A DNA stretch of 64,000 bases from Desulfoluna limicola (GTDB taxonomy: Bacteria > Desulfobacterota > Desulfobacteria > Desulfobacterales > Desulfolunaceae). The translations under genes were made by a program, and so were the position numbers. The stretch spans positions 4,487,501 to 4,551,500 of the forward strand of contig NZ_AP024488.1 of assembly GCF_021654575.1 (NCBI RefSeq). The letters are read 5' to 3'. This document shows, one piece after another, positions 1 through 9,360 of the stretch. Positions within the stretch are counted from its first letter, which is position 1, and each line of letters begins with the position of its first letter. The notes under the pieces were generated by a model. The model was not told where the DNA came from, did no database searches, and worked only from the letters and a program-made list of their open reading frames with translations.

Positions 1-1026
1 AATGGCGAGGCCGATGAGTGTGTACTGTATCGGATGGACGCGCCGCTTGTTGATGATTTCCGAGAAGAAAAAGGCCGAAAAGGTAAACACAATGAACATC
101 AGCGCATACTTGGCGATGCGCATCGATTTCTGATAGACATCCGCTGTAATCAAGAGCCTCACCCCAAAGGACGAATCGCTGACGTTGTACTGATTCCCCG
201 CCCAGACTTGCGGAAAATTCCTGTTTAAATGAAGAACCGTCCAGTCGGCCGTAAAGCCCTGGTCCGTCACCTCACGGGTGGTGGGCAGGAACGCGCCGTT
301 AAAACTGGGCGAAGGCCAGCTTGATGTCAATTTCACGCGGGTGGTCTCACCCACCGGAATAAAGCGCACCTCTTCACTGCCATTGAGGTTAAGCCCCAAG
401 GAAAAGCTGTGGGAGGTTTGTGACGGGGAGAGGGGAATCGCGCACTGAACACCCGAAGCAGTGACATCAACGCTCTTCAGACCGGGGCTGGCCTTGTACT
501 CCGCGCCATCAAACTTAATGGCAATCTTGTCTTGAATCCCCCTCATGTCGGTGATGCCCACAGAAAAAACCGCCTTGTCCCAGAGAACGTGGATCGAATC
601 GATACTGGTGTGGGTCAGAACCGGGAGCGTAAAGGTCCCGCTGATCGTCATGCGGGTGTTGTATAAAACCGCCTCGTAAAGGCTTCGATACCTGACCTGC
701 GTGTCGATCTCGCCATGTATATCGACATGCTCAGGCAGGATGTGGAGATACCGAAGGGTGTACTTCAGCGCATCTTTATCATCCCGGTAGAAAGATTTGT
801 AAGGGACCGTAAAAAAAGGACCGGTAATCGTCTGGCTGTTGCCCCACTTCGCGTTGATCTCCTGGACCACATCATCCCGCCGGTACTCCCGCTCCCTCAT
901 CAGCGACGAAATCATGGACATGGGAATCAGCAGAAGAAGAACCAGCACACCGATGGAAATCACCTTCACCGTCGCGGAGTGTCGAATAAACTCACCGGTC
1001 TTCTTGAACGTCTCTTGCTTTTTCAT
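1..1026 (-). CDS. creD: CreD-like inner membrane protein, C-terminus beyond window
   Basis: The reverse strand reads 342 codons from an ATG at 1026 to the window edge without a stop. A CAGGAGA ribosome site lies just upstream. The N-terminus is short and basic, followed by one membrane segment (about residues 17-33). A long extracytoplasmic beta-rich region follows, then the start of the C-terminal membrane bundle (about residues 310-342, with HPIQYTLIGLAI, typical of CreD). The motif GPFFTVPY after the first helix also fits the family. CreD proteins are about 450 residues, so roughly the last quarter is missing. In enterobacteria CreD belongs to the CreBC regulon and affects envelope stress and beta-lactam tolerance. 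No creBC genes are visible here, so the role is uncertain. Confidence 0.85.
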   Translation of the reverse strand, partial: MKKQETFKKTGEFIRHSATVKVISIGVLVLLLLIPMSMISSLMREREYRRDDVVQEINAKWGNSQTITGPFFTVPYKSFYRDDKDALKYTLRYLHILPEHVDIHGEIDTQVRYRSLYEAVLYNTRMTISGTFTLPVLTHTSIDSIHVLWDKAVFSVGITDMRGIQDKIAIKFDGAEYKASPGLKSVDVTASGVQCAIPLSPSQTSHSFSLGLNLNGSEEVRFIPVGETTRVKLTSSWPSPSFNGAFLPTTREVTDQGFTADWTVLHLNRNFPQVWAGNQYNVSDSSFGVRLLITADVYQKSMRIAKYALMFIVFTFSAFFFSEIINKRRVHPIQYTLIGLAI

Positions 1027-1077
1027 CGCATCTCCTGAAAAACGTGCTTTATATGATCAAAACAGGTAAAAAACCAA

Positions 1078-1571
1078 GCCTCCGGCGGCAAGGTGTGCCA
1101 CCTTGAAAGCGGGTTGCGGATGCGCTTTACCCCTCGTTCCTCGGTGCAAATCACATCCGCCTTTGATTCAAGTGTCAGCTTGACGTTATACACAAAACCT
1201 GTTTGCCAAAATCAGCCCATAAAATTGGCAACAAGTTGCCCCCCCAGCAGGGCTGACGGATGCAACGTTGAGCGTTAGGTGTTTAGAATAGTGGATTCCC
1301 CCCCCCCCAAGGCCGCGAGAGCTCTCATCCCTCGTTCCTCGTGCTGATCTCATTCGCTGACGAGCTACGCCCGTGATCTATTGCAAGGACGTCCCATCTG
1401 GATCGCATTCCCTAACTGCCGAATATATGAACTCCACAGCCCACACACTTGTGATGAAGGATAAGTGGTCTCACACATCGCGCGAATGCGAACGCGACGT
1501 GCCCCGCATCACAACACCCGTCTCGCATTCGCCATAGGGTTTCAAGGTGCCCCCACCTTGCCGCCAGAGGC
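1078..1571. repeat. Spacer element S1 with inverted repeat ends
   Basis: This fills the gap between creD and the DUF1456 gene. The left end (1078-1161) is a typical unit: GCCTCCGGCGGC, a CAAGGTG/CACCTTG hairpin, then a GCGGATG...CATCCGC hairpin. A second degenerate unit sits at about 1297-1395. The right end (about 1481-1571) is the alternative type, with a GCGAATGCG...CGCATTCGC hairpin followed by CAAGGTG...CACCTTG and GCCGCCAGAGGC. No gene is seen inside. Confidence 0.8.
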
Positions 1572-1591
1572 ATCGCCTTTTTATGTATTTT

Positions 1592-2056
1592 CTAAGATTT
1601 GGGGCGATATTTCAGCAGCATGCCCCTTAGAAAGTTGCGCAGGATCTGGTCTTTGCACTCCCGGTAGTGTTTGTGACCGGGCTTTCGGAAAAAGGCGCTC
1701 AGCTCGTGTTTGCTCATGGCAAACTCAGCTAACGTCATCAGCTCCAGGACATCTTCCGCTGAAAAATTCAGGGCAATTTTCAGCTTCTTGAAAATGATGT
1801 TGTTGGTCAGGCGTTTTTCGGGCTCGGGCTGTGGGCCGTCTTTCTTACCCCGTTTTTCGATGATCAGCCCGTTCAGAAAGATCGCCAGCTCTGTGTCACT
1901 GCACTCTTTGTATGCGGGGTCGTCATCTTTTTTCAGCCAGTCGCTGACCTGCTCCCGTGTGACCTCATGGCCTGTCAGCCCGAAAAGGGCCACCATTTTT
2001 GAATCACTGAAGTCAAAGGTGTAGCGGATGCGCCGCATAATATCGTTATTGTCCAT
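1592..2056 (-). CDS. yehS: DUF1456 (YehS-like) protein
   Basis: This 154-residue cytoplasmic protein has two similar halves of about 70 residues. Each starts with an R/K-rich helix and contains a hydrophobic F-S/D-F-S pattern (NDIMRRIRYTFDFSD and NNIIFKKLKIALNFS). That duplicated architecture and the length match DUF1456/YehS, a family of unknown biochemical function. The ATG at 2056 is preceded by AAGGA at a good distance. The gene stands alone, and a repeat element begins about 20 bp past its stop. Family assignment is confident; function is unknown. Confidence 0.85.
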   Translation of the reverse strand: MDNNDIMRRIRYTFDFSDSKMVALFGLTGHEVTREQVSDWLKKDDDPAYKECSDTELAIFLNGLIIEKRGKKDGPQPEPEKRLTNNIIFKKLKIALNFSAEDVLELMTLAEFAMSKHELSAFFRKPGHKHYRECKDQILRNFLRGMLLKYRPKS

Positions 2057-2259
2057 GGGGTTGTCCTTATTTTGAAATGGTGAGGATTTCTATGGTTGAA
2101 GAGGTCCCGGGTTCCATATCAGCTTTTTAAACTATCCGAACTGAATTTCTAATTTTTCTTTACACCCCATCCCGATTTGCATTAGTCATTCCGAGCTGTT
2201 TACGTTCTCCGCAGAAGACAACAGGAGCAGCCAGCCTCTGAAATCAGGTATCCCACGCA

Positions 2260-2407
2260 CTTGAAAGCAGATTGCGGATGCGCTTTGCCCCTCATTCCTC
2301 GGGGCAAAACACATCCGCCTTTAGAACGGAAATAATTGAGAGAGTTCTTTTAAGACCTGTTTATTAAATTTTTTAAAAGTTTAGCCCCCGGCAGGGCCGC
2401 CGGAGGC
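2260..2407. repeat. Partial spacer element S2
   Basis: The gap upstream of the nuclease-fold gene holds a left unit without its head (about 2260-2319, with the GCGGATGCG...CATCCGC hairpin) and a right end of GCCCCCGGCAGGGCCGCCGGAGGC type (split across 2383-2407). Between them lies an AT-rich stretch (TTCTTTTAAGACCTG) that recurs inside other elements, for example near 39283. Confidence 0.65.
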
Positions 2408-2458
2408 ACGCTTTTTCCGTACTCAATCGCCTTACGCTTTAAAAGAAAAGATATTGAA

Positions 2459-3397
2459 ATGAGATTGTTTTGCACCACCCGTAACACGATAAAGCACCTG
2501 GTAAATATCGTTGTTGTAGTTTTACTTATTACAGGGACAGCGGCACCGGGAAATGGCGATCAGGGCAGGCCAGCCGACACCATCGCCATCGCAAATTTCA
2601 ACATTCAGGTGTTTGGGGTCTCCAAGGCCGGGAAGCCTGCTGTCATGGAAACCCTGGGGCATACCATCACACGCTTCGACATTGTCGCCATCCAGGAGAT
2701 CCGGGACAAGTCGGGGACAGCCATCAAGGCCCTTGAAAAAAAGGTCGATGACCTTGGGCGTGACTATGCGGTTGCCCTCGGCCCGCGCCTGGGGCGCACC
2801 TCGTCCAAAGAACAGTATGCGTACATGTACCGCTCCGAGACACTGGATTTTATCACATCATACACCTTCGATGACAGCGCCGAAGACCTCTTCCACAGAG
2901 AGCCTTTCATCGCACAATTCAAGGCAAAGGATGGTGATTTCAGCGTTGTCCTCATCACCATACACACCGACCCGGATGAGGCCACATCAGAGATCAACGC
3001 CCTTCCAGCCGTCATGGCCGATGCCCGCACGCACTTTCCCGATGAGTCCCACTTTCTCATTCTCGGGGACTTGAACGCCGACTGCTCGTATTACGACGAA
3101 GAAGAGACCTCGTCCGAGCTCAGAAGCGACGACTACCAGTGGCTCATCACAAACGCCATGGACACGAACCTCGCCCGCTCGCAGTGCACCTACGACCGCA
3201 TCATCATGACGTCCGAAACAGCCCCTTACGCCACCGGTCATGCCAACGTCTTCCGGTTTGACACAGAGTTCGGCCTGACAGCAAAGCAGGCCAAAGCCGT
3301 CTCCGACCACTACCCGGTGTATGCCGTCTTTGCCACGTCACCTTCCAAAGGCGACACCGGCTGCTACATTCAGTCCACAGCCTGCATCAGGGATTAA
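2459..3397 (+). CDS. Secreted endonuclease/exonuclease/phosphatase-family protein
   Basis: This 312-residue protein has an N-terminal hydrophobic export signal (about residues 12-28). The EEP (DNase I-like) fold follows. Visible active-site motifs are QEIRD (metal-binding Glu), TIHTDP, GDLNADC (catalytic Asp/Asn) and SDHYPV (catalytic His). Relatives hydrolyse phosphodiester or phosphomonoester bonds in DNA, RNA or lipid head groups outside the cell. The extra C-terminal segment has two cysteines that could form a disulfide. The ATG has only a weak AAAAGA-type ribosome site, so a nearby alternative start is possible. An extracellular DNase is most likely, but substrate is not determined by sequence. 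Confidence 0.8.
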   Translation: MRLFCTTRNTIKHLVNIVVVVLLITGTAAPGNGDQGRPADTIAIANFNIQVFGVSKAGKPAVMETLGHTITRFDIVAIQEIRDKSGTAIKALEKKVDDLGRDYAVALGPRLGRTSSKEQYAYMYRSETLDFITSYTFDDSAEDLFHREPFIAQFKAKDGDFSVVLITIHTDPDEATSEINALPAVMADARTHFPDESHFLILGDLNADCSYYDEEETSSELRSDDYQWLITNAMDTNLARSQCTYDRIIMTSETAPYATGHANVFRFDTEFGLTAKQAKAVSDHYPVYAVFATSPSKGDTGCYIQSTACIRD

Positions 3398-3422
3398 ACC
3401 AAACGAAAAAACGCTGAAAAAA

Positions 3423-3505
3423 GCCTCCGGCGGCAAGGTGAGCCACCTTGAAAGCGGGTTGCGCCTGTGCCTTGCCCCTCGTTCCTCGGGGCAAGGCACA
3501 GGCGC
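3423..3505 (+). repeat. Single repeat unit between convergent genes (S3)
   Basis: A complete left-type unit starts 25 bp after the nuclease stop. GCCTCCGGCGGC leads into CAAGGTG AG CCACCTTG. A second stem follows, GCGCCTGTGCCTTGCCCC paired with GGGGCAAGGCACAGGCGC around a TCGTTCCTC loop. The stem sequence differs from other copies but pairing is perfect, which suggests the hairpin is maintained as a structure. Confidence 0.8.
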
Positions 3506-3524
3506 ATATCAAATACTATTCTAA

Positions 3525-3884
3525 CTATTCAGCCTTACCTGTCGGCCCCACGTTCACCACGCGTCCATCCACGGAAAACCTCGCTTTGGTCTTATCCATA
3601 ACGATCTTCACTTTTTCAAAGCCATCCAGAGCCACCACGCCTCCATTCCATGTCAGCTGATCTTCGCTTATCACGATCCGGTGGGTGTCACCGTCAATGG
3701 TGGCCGTCACGCGGCAGGTGCCGTCTTTTGCGTAACTCAGGGCGGACACCTCGTCCCCGGTAAAGGTGTAGCGAACGGTCTTTCCGTTGAATGACGTGGA
3801 GCCTGAGGAGACAGCAGACCCTAAAGCCTGCCCTGTGAACATCAGAGTAAATATAAACATAAGAAGAACGCGTACTGCGGTCAT
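3525..3884 (-). CDS. Small secreted protein of unknown function
   Basis: The start at 3884 was chosen because GGAGG lies 7 bases upstream; an upstream in-frame ATG at 3911 lacks such a site. The 119-residue product begins MTAVRVLLMFIFTLMFTG and has a clear signal peptide ending near ALGSA. The mature part of about 95 residues is rich in beta-forming residues and contains no cysteine pair beyond a single Cys. No family is recognised. It is convergent with the nuclease-fold gene, with one repeat unit between them. Confidence 0.6.
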   Translation of the reverse strand: MTAVRVLLMFIFTLMFTGQALGSAVSSGSTSFNGKTVRYTFTGDEVSALSYAKDGTCRVTATIDGDTHRIVISEDQLTWNGGVVALDGFEKVKIVMDKTKARFSVDGRVVNVGPTGKAE

Positions 3885-4264
3885 AAAAAACCTCCAAAAA
3901 TCACCGTTCACTGAGCATAAAGACCAAACAACCTGAGGGACACTTTATGACATTTTCCGTAACGCGAGTATGATGTACATTACACCCACCGAAAAAAGCG
4001 AACCTGAACATTGATATTGCGCTTGCCTACCCAACACGATAAAATAATAAAAAAACCAAGCCGTTGCCCCATAGAACCTTCAGAACCATCACCACCCTTT
4101 TCAAGCAAAGCCCTACACACTGCAAGGCATTGAGTGACTCAACGTTTCTCCACCACGGGAGCTCCACCTCTGCGTTATCCATCCCGTCTTTACAGACCTC
4201 GCGTCATCACGACGTGTACACCCCGGTAACGGGCGCACACCCCGCCTACCCCATGGGAGGACAT
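3885..4264. other. Intergenic region, no repeat element recognised
   Basis: About 380 bp separate two divergent genes. The sequence is AT-richer than its surroundings near 3955-4060 and should hold promoters for both genes. I see no confident motif, no repeat unit and no small gene. Confidence 0.5.
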
Positions 4265-4762
4265 ATGGAAACGACATCACGATGGAAGAGCCAACGCGGT
4301 TTTACGCTCATCGAACTGATGACGGTCATCGCCATCATCGGCATCCTGGCCACGATCGCTGTTCCAAATTATCGCCAATACATTCTGAAGGCCGAAGCCG
4401 TAGAACTGGTGGGAAAAATGGACATGATCAAAACCGCCCTGACCGTGACCTACGCCGAAAACGATGCCTACCCGGATTTCAAAAGGGCTGCGGCTGGCGA
4501 AGCACCAACAAGCCTGAAAAGCCTCCTGACGGACGAGGTGTTCAGGGGCCCAGACACCATCCAGCTTCGACTCAAATCCGGAGCTCCAAGTTCCTGGCGA
4601 TGGCAACAGGGGGTCTACGAAGAGAACGAGCCCTACCTGGTGATCGGGTCTGCCCAGTGGGGCAAAGCCGACAACCTCCTGATCGCTCTCCAGCATATTG
4701 TGGGACCGGACAAATTCAAATTCTATTTGGGCCACAGCTGGGCACGAATAAAACTTATGTAA
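4265..4762 (+). CDS. Type IV pilin / type II pseudopilin-like protein
   Basis: The start at 4265 is set by GGAGG five bases upstream; a longer reading frame exists but has no ribosome site. The 165-residue protein carries a prepilin leader METTSRWKSQRG, the peptidase site G|FTLIEL with Glu at mature position 5, and the hydrophobic helix MTVIAIIGILATIAVPNY. It is therefore exported and processed by a prepilin peptidase and assembled into a pilus or pseudopilus. The globular domain shows no familiar GspG calcium motif. It is followed 16 bp later by a single-pass membrane protein and then the GAF-ATPase gene, so this may be a minor pilin of a specialised apparatus. Confidence 0.85.
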   Translation: METTSRWKSQRGFTLIELMTVIAIIGILATIAVPNYRQYILKAEAVELVGKMDMIKTALTVTYAENDAYPDFKRAAAGEAPTSLKSLLTDEVFRGPDTIQLRLKSGAPSSWRWQQGVYEENEPYLVIGSAQWGKADNLLIALQHIVGPDKFKFYLGHSWARIKLM

Positions 4763-4778
4763 CCATAAGGGAAGAGAC

Positions 4779-5270
4779 ATGGCCGATCTGAAAAATACAA
4801 ACGATGACCATCAAGAAAAAATCAACAAGTCAAAATCCATCGATGAACTTGTAGAAGCCGCCCAGGATCAGGCGATAAAGACACATCATGCAAAGCTGGC
4901 CCATGGGGCTGCCCCCAAAGGAGCTGGCCTGTCAGCCTGGGTCCTTGCGGTATCCGCCATCATCTTTTTCGTATCCTTCATCCTGCACTATGAGCAGATG
5001 TTCCATCCATTCAACCGCCCCGATGCCCGGCAGATCGAGCACACCACCCGGCTGGAGATCATCACCGCGGCCGATTACCTCGACACGTGGCGCACCGAGG
5101 AGAAGGACCTGCCCCTTGAACTTCCGGACGCCATCGACTCGAAAGAATTCATCGAATACGGCACCGAAGGGAACAAATACACGCTCTCCATAACCGTCAA
5201 CGGAAAAGTCTTGCGCTATGTGGAAGGTGATGACAAAGCCGCGTTTCTCAAGGCCGCCCTGACAGATTAG
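4779..5270 (+). CDS. Single-pass membrane protein downstream of pilin
   Basis: This 163-residue protein has a hydrophilic N-terminus of about 50 residues, one transmembrane helix (about 52-69, WVLAVSAIIFFVSFILHY), and a C-terminal domain of about 90 residues probably outside the membrane. The ATG follows GGGAAGAGAC. It lies 16 bp after the pilin gene, so the two are very likely co-transcribed and may act together. No family is recognised. The topology resembles small accessory proteins of pilus machines, but this is inference from context. Confidence 0.65.
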   Translation: MADLKNTNDDHQEKINKSKSIDELVEAAQDQAIKTHHAKLAHGAAPKGAGLSAWVLAVSAIIFFVSFILHYEQMFHPFNRPDARQIEHTTRLEIITAADYLDTWRTEEKDLPLELPDAIDSKEFIEYGTEGNKYTLSITVNGKVLRYVEGDDKAAFLKAALTD

Positions 5271-5678
5271 CGGGCAAAGGGGCTGTTTCGGGCCATCCAA
5301 ACCAGCTCGCTATGCTCTTCCCGGAAATGATGCCACCGGCATGTCATAAAAAGCTGTGCCTCAAGGGCAGGTGAGAAAGTGAGCAAGAATTTGGCCACCG
5401 CCGTTATTCCGGGCAGCGTCCATCAGATTTCACACGCCTTCACGTTCCGGTTTGGGAATAAGCCACGAAGATTACGACGCACCCTTCGGCTGCACGCAGA
5501 AGGGTCAAAAGCCTTACCCGCTGTTCACGGGTGATGCCCGTCAGCGAATGGGACAACCCCAGGAGCGAATGTCGAGGAGCCCTATCACCCCGATAGGTTT
5601 CACCCCTCTTTCATCTTCTGTTTCGTTTATCAAGTTGCCGGTGTATTACTAACATTCCATCCGAAAGCAGGGCATCCC
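5271..5678. other. Intergenic region with repeat debris
   Basis: About 400 bp without a convincing gene. Around 5527-5560 lies ACGGGTGATGCCCGTCAGCGAATG, split here as the ACGGGTGATGCCCGT hairpin followed by CAGCGAATG; the same segment occurs in spacer elements near 10455 and 29200. It looks like a degenerate remnant of the spacer repeat family. Confidence 0.45.
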
Positions 5679-7961
5679 ATGATCTCAATCAGTCACCCAC
5701 AGGCCGCCGAAATACTCGAACTGGCGCTCTCTTTAGGCCAGGCCACCGATATCGAGCGCCTCCTCACCGAACTTGCCGAAAAGATCACCTCACTTTTCCA
5801 TGCGGAAAAGGTCCGCCTCTTTGTCTACAACGCGAAGACCAACGAGCTCCACACAAAATTCAAGTTCCATGACGTCTACACAGGCCTTCGGTTCCCCGTG
5901 TCCAACGACACCCTGGCAGGATACACCGCCCAGAACAAACAGGTGGTGAGTGTCAGCGATGTCCGGGATCCCCTCGAAATCGCCAACTACCCCGGCATGA
6001 CCTACGACCCACGCTATGAAGAAAAAACGGGCGTGGAAGTTCGGTCCATCCTTTCGGTCCCCTTGCTGCTCAAGGAAAAGGAGCTCATCGGCATCATTCA
6101 GCTCATCAACACCAAAGACGGCTCCTTCCGTTCCCCCAAGGTGGCCAATTTCCTGAGCCACTTGGGGAAGATCGTCTCTGCGGCGCTCTTTCACCACGGC
6201 ACGCCGCAACGGCTGGCCGGTAAATTCGATTTGCTGCTGGAAAAAGGGAGCATCAGTCAGGATGAGTTGAAGGAGGCAACCCACACGGCACGCGAGCAGG
6301 CCGACGAGCCCTTGAAGGGCGATGTGGTGAGCGTCCTGCTGGAATCATTCCATGTTCCGGAAGAGGCAATGGCTGCGGCCCTTTCCCGGTATTACCTCAC
6401 CGATTTTCTCCCCTACTCCGAAACACGGCTCATCCCCCCGGAATTGCTGAAAGGGTTCAACCCCACCTATTTCCGAAATAACTTCGCCATCCCCATCGCA
6501 ATGGCCGGTGACACCCTCTCCATCCTCATCGACGACCCGCTTAACTATGATGTCATCAATGAAATCAAAACAACGATGATGGCGGAAGAGGTCAAGTTGT
6601 ACGTCGGATTCAGACGGGATATTCTAAAATATCTCGGCGGGGTAGAGCGCATGGCAGAGCCCCATAGGGACGTCTCCTCACTCCTTGCCATAAGCGCAGA
6701 GCCCCCGGCAGAAGAAGATAAAGACGATGAGTTTGAAAACATCCTGAACGAAAACGCCCCCCTGGTCATTCAGGTGGTCAACAAAATGATCCTGGATGCA
6801 TTCGAAAAATCAGCCTCAGATATCCACATCGAGCCGGGCGTCGGCAAGGAAAAAACCATGATCCGGTTCCGGTCGGACGGGGCCTGCTTTCCCTACACGA
6901 ACATTGCCCCCACCCTCTCCCAATCTGTTCTCAACCGCATCAAGCTGCTGGCAGGGTTGAAACTGGACGAACACCGCCTCCCCCAGTCCGGAAAAATCCG
7001 CCTGAAAAGCGGCCATGACATCATCGAATTAAGGGTGGAGATCACACCGACGGTGGGGGGGAAAGAAGACGCCGTCCTCCGGCTTCTCTCCGGCAGGGGG
7101 TTTTTATCCCTGGATGACCTTGACTTCTCGGATGCCAACCGAGCCGAGCTGCTCAGCATCATCCGCAGGCCCTATGGGATCTTTCTGGCTGTGGGGCCCA
7201 CAGGTTCGGGAAAAACCACAACCCTCCACGCCCTGATTCACCTTTTAAACGCCCCGGAAAAAAAAATCTGGACCGTGGAAGACCCCGTGGAAATCACCCA
7301 GAAAGGCCTGCGCCAGGTACAGGTAAACCGCAGCATCAAAGGGGACCCTCTGGACTTTGCACGGGCCATGCGCTCCCTGCTGCGCGCGGACCCCGATATC
7401 ATCATGATCGGGGAAATGCGGGACCTGGAGACCGCCAAAATCGCCGTGGAAGCCTCCCTCACCGGCCACCTGGTCCTGAGCACCCTGCACACCAACTCCG
7501 CCGCGGAAACCGTCACCCGTTTAACAGAGATGGGCATCGGTGCCATGAACGTCGCCGACAGCCTCCTTGGGGTCCTGGCCCAGCGCCTCGTGCGCCTTCT
7601 CTGCGACCACTGCAAAGAAGCCTACACAGCAAGTCCCACTGAAATCGCAACCCTGATCGAAGAGTACGGAAAAACACACGCAAGCGAGATAGGCCTTACA
7701 GATGAAGAGGCTCCCACTCTCTACAAACCCGCCGGATGCCATCACTGCAACAACAGCGGATACCGGGGCAGGGCCGGCATCCACGAACTCCTCGTAGCCT
7801 CCCCCGCCATCAAACACCTGATCCACACACAAAGCACCGCAGAAGCCATAAAAGAAAGGGCCCTCGCCGAAGGAACGAGGACCCTTAAAATGGACGGCAT
7901 CAGGAAAGTCCTGGCGGGAAAAACAACCCTTTCAGAGGTCAAAAGCGTCTGTATTGAGTAA
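5679..7961 (+). CDS. GAF-domain GspE/PilB-type assembly ATPase
   Basis: This 760-residue protein has three parts. A GAF-type sensor domain occupies about residues 15-165. A GspE/MshE-like N-terminal domain covers about 185-310. A secretion ATPase covers about 350-760. Walker A GPTGSGKT is near residue 505, the Walker B/His box region DIIMIGEMRD near 572 with STLHTN following, and a zinc-binding pair CDHC...CHHC lies at about 642 and 687. Such ATPases power pilus or pseudopilus assembly at the inner membrane. An N-terminal GAF domain is not part of the usual PilB/GspE layout and suggests control by a small ligand. The pilin gene 1.4 kb upstream is the likely partner. Confidence 0.9.
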   Translation: MISISHPQAAEILELALSLGQATDIERLLTELAEKITSLFHAEKVRLFVYNAKTNELHTKFKFHDVYTGLRFPVSNDTLAGYTAQNKQVVSVSDVRDPLEIANYPGMTYDPRYEEKTGVEVRSILSVPLLLKEKELIGIIQLINTKDGSFRSPKVANFLSHLGKIVSAALFHHGTPQRLAGKFDLLLEKGSISQDELKEATHTAREQADEPLKGDVVSVLLESFHVPEEAMAAALSRYYLTDFLPYSETRLIPPELLKGFNPTYFRNNFAIPIAMAGDTLSILIDDPLNYDVINEIKTTMMAEEVKLYVGFRRDILKYLGGVERMAEPHRDVSSLLAISAEPPAEEDKDDEFENILNENAPLVIQVVNKMILDAFEKSASDIHIEPGVGKEKTMIRFRSDGACFPYTNIAPTLSQSVLNRIKLLAGLKLDEHRLPQSGKIRLKSGHDIIELRVEITPTVGGKEDAVLRLLSGRGFLSLDDLDFSDANRAELLSIIRRPYGIFLAVGPTGSGKTTTLHALIHLLNAPEKKIWTVEDPVEITQKGLRQVQVNRSIKGDPLDFARAMRSLLRADPDIIMIGEMRDLETAKIAVEASLTGHLVLSTLHTNSAAETVTRLTEMGIGAMNVADSLLGVLAQRLVRLLCDHCKEAYTASPTEIATLIEEYGKTHASEIGLTDEEAPTLYKPAGCHHCNNSGYRGRAGIHELLVASPAIKHLIHTQSTAEAIKERALAEGTRTLKMDGIRKVLAGKTTLSEVKSVCIE

Positions 7962-7968
7962 TAGATGT

Positions 7969-8424
7969 GCCTCCGGCGGCCCTGCCGGGGGCCAAGGTGG
8001 GGGCACCTTGAAACCCTATGGAAAATGCGTGCAGGTCGCCGTGATGCAATCGCTTTTTGTGCATTCGCGTGGAGGGTAAGGTATTGCGAGCATTCTTGAG
8101 AAGAGACCTGTTTCATTTATTGCGTAACGACAACGCACCGATGTCGTCTTCCCCGGCTGTCCGAATGGCCTTACATGTCAGGTAAGCCTCTACGGTGCGT
8201 TCCACGGTCGTGTTGGCTGATCGAGAGACCGGGGAGCCATGAGTGCAAGATGACACCGGTTGAAGCGCCTTTTCACGGTTAACGTTAACCGGAATAACTC
8301 CAGTGGCAAGGAAAATCATAAACAGCCAATTTCAAAAAGATGCCGATGTGATTTGCCCCGAGGAACGAGGGGCAAAACGCAGCGGCCGCCCGCTTTCAAG
8401 GTGGCACACCTTGCCGCCGGAGGC
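7969..8424. repeat. Spacer element S4, long type
   Basis: It starts 8 bp after the ATPase stop with GCCTCCGGCGGC, then a CCCTGCCGGGGGCC hairpin and CAAGGTG/CACCTTG. It ends with an inverted unit 8341-8424 that abuts the stop of the next gene. The interior (about 8090-8300) is closely similar to 45690-45900 in S24, including GAGAAGAGACCTGTTTCATT and GTCTTCCCCGGCTGTCC. The interior carries no convincing gene. Confidence 0.85.
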
Positions 8425-8430
8425 ATCGTT

Positions 8431-9312
8431 TTATTCAATATATGCCTTCATCCACTCCCAGACCTGGTCAAAGATTTCCCTGCGGTTTACCTCGTTGAAG
8501 TTCTCATGGTAGTTTTCATCATAGGTTACGACCTTCGCCAGCCCTGCCGGAACCCCTGCCATGGCCCGCTCGGTTGTTGCCGGCACCGCCAGTTTGTCCT
8601 GCCCGGCAATGACGCAAAAAAGGGGAAACCTGGTCCACTGTTTCATGTTCTTGAGAACCCATGCCTGTGTTTTTTCTGACTCCACCCCCAGCTTTGCCGA
8701 GGCCCTGGTTCCCCTGATGCCGATCTTCTCATCCTCATAATGCCGAGCCGTGATTGCCTTGTCATGGGTCAGGAAATCGGTGACAGGCTCCGGTGCAATG
8801 GAAAATGTCGGAGACACGGCGGCAATGAGTTTGGACAAATAGCGCAGGGCCATTGGAACCGCCACCCGGTTTTCAAGCCACGGAGACGATAGGACATACC
8901 CTTTGATATCCGAGTTCTTGCCGATGGACAGGCCGTAATAAAGGGAGATCAGGGCACCGTTGGAGTGAGAGATGATAAATATCGGAATGCCGGGATGTCG
9001 CTCCTTCACCCACCCGTAAAAGCCATGGACATCCCGTGCATAGTCATCGTACGAGTTGATGTGAAAAAAGTTTTTCCCGTCATCGTTGTATTCAGGGTAA
9101 GCCCCGTGCCACCTCAGGTCCAATGCATACAACGCAACCCCCTTCTCATTGAAATATTGCGCTGAGGTTACCCAATCTCCCCCATGCGCCATGCCACCAT
9201 GGATCCCTATGAAGACAGCTTTTATGCCCTGCTCCGGCAACCAGATCCGCGCAAGCAGCTTCGTCTTTTCATCAGCCTGAAAGACTTCACACGTTGTTTC
9301 ACCATAGTCCAT
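8431..9312 (-). CDS. Alpha/beta hydrolase, monoacylglycerol lipase-like
   Basis: A 293-residue cytoplasmic alpha/beta hydrolase of the serine aminopeptidase/lysophospholipase (Hydrolase_4) type. Oxyanion loop residues are IHGGMAHGG. The nucleophile elbow reads ISHSNGALI, so it is S-H-S-N-G instead of the usual G-H-S-M-G. The Asp is in GQDKL and the His in YHENFNE near the C-terminus. Likely substrates are carboxylic esters such as monoacylglycerols or lysophospholipids. It is a single-gene unit with repeat units on both sides whose heads face the gene (7 and 49 bp away). Confidence 0.85.
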   Translation of the reverse strand: MDYGETTCEVFQADEKTKLLARIWLPEQGIKAVFIGIHGGMAHGGDWVTSAQYFNEKGVALYALDLRWHGAYPEYNDDGKNFFHINSYDDYARDVHGFYGWVKERHPGIPIFIISHSNGALISLYYGLSIGKNSDIKGYVLSSPWLENRVAVPMALRYLSKLIAAVSPTFSIAPEPVTDFLTHDKAITARHYEDEKIGIRGTRASAKLGVESEKTQAWVLKNMKQWTRFPLFCVIAGQDKLAVPATTERAMAGVPAGLAKVVTYDENYHENFNEVNRREIFDQVWEWMKAYIE

Positions 9313-9360
9313 GTTTTTTCCTTTATCTGATGTCTGTGATCAAAGAGGGTTAAAAAACCT

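Noticed and set aside
1240..1285. Integron-like attC site around CGTTGAGCGTTAGGTG
   Set aside because: Only one loose core match, no pairing partner and no integrase; the spacer repeat explains the region better.
8113..8319. Minus-strand frame of 68 codons similar at protein level to one at 45635-45991
   Set aside because: The similarity follows from the shared DNA of spacer elements S4 and S24; frames are not kept over the whole segment and no ribosome site is seen.
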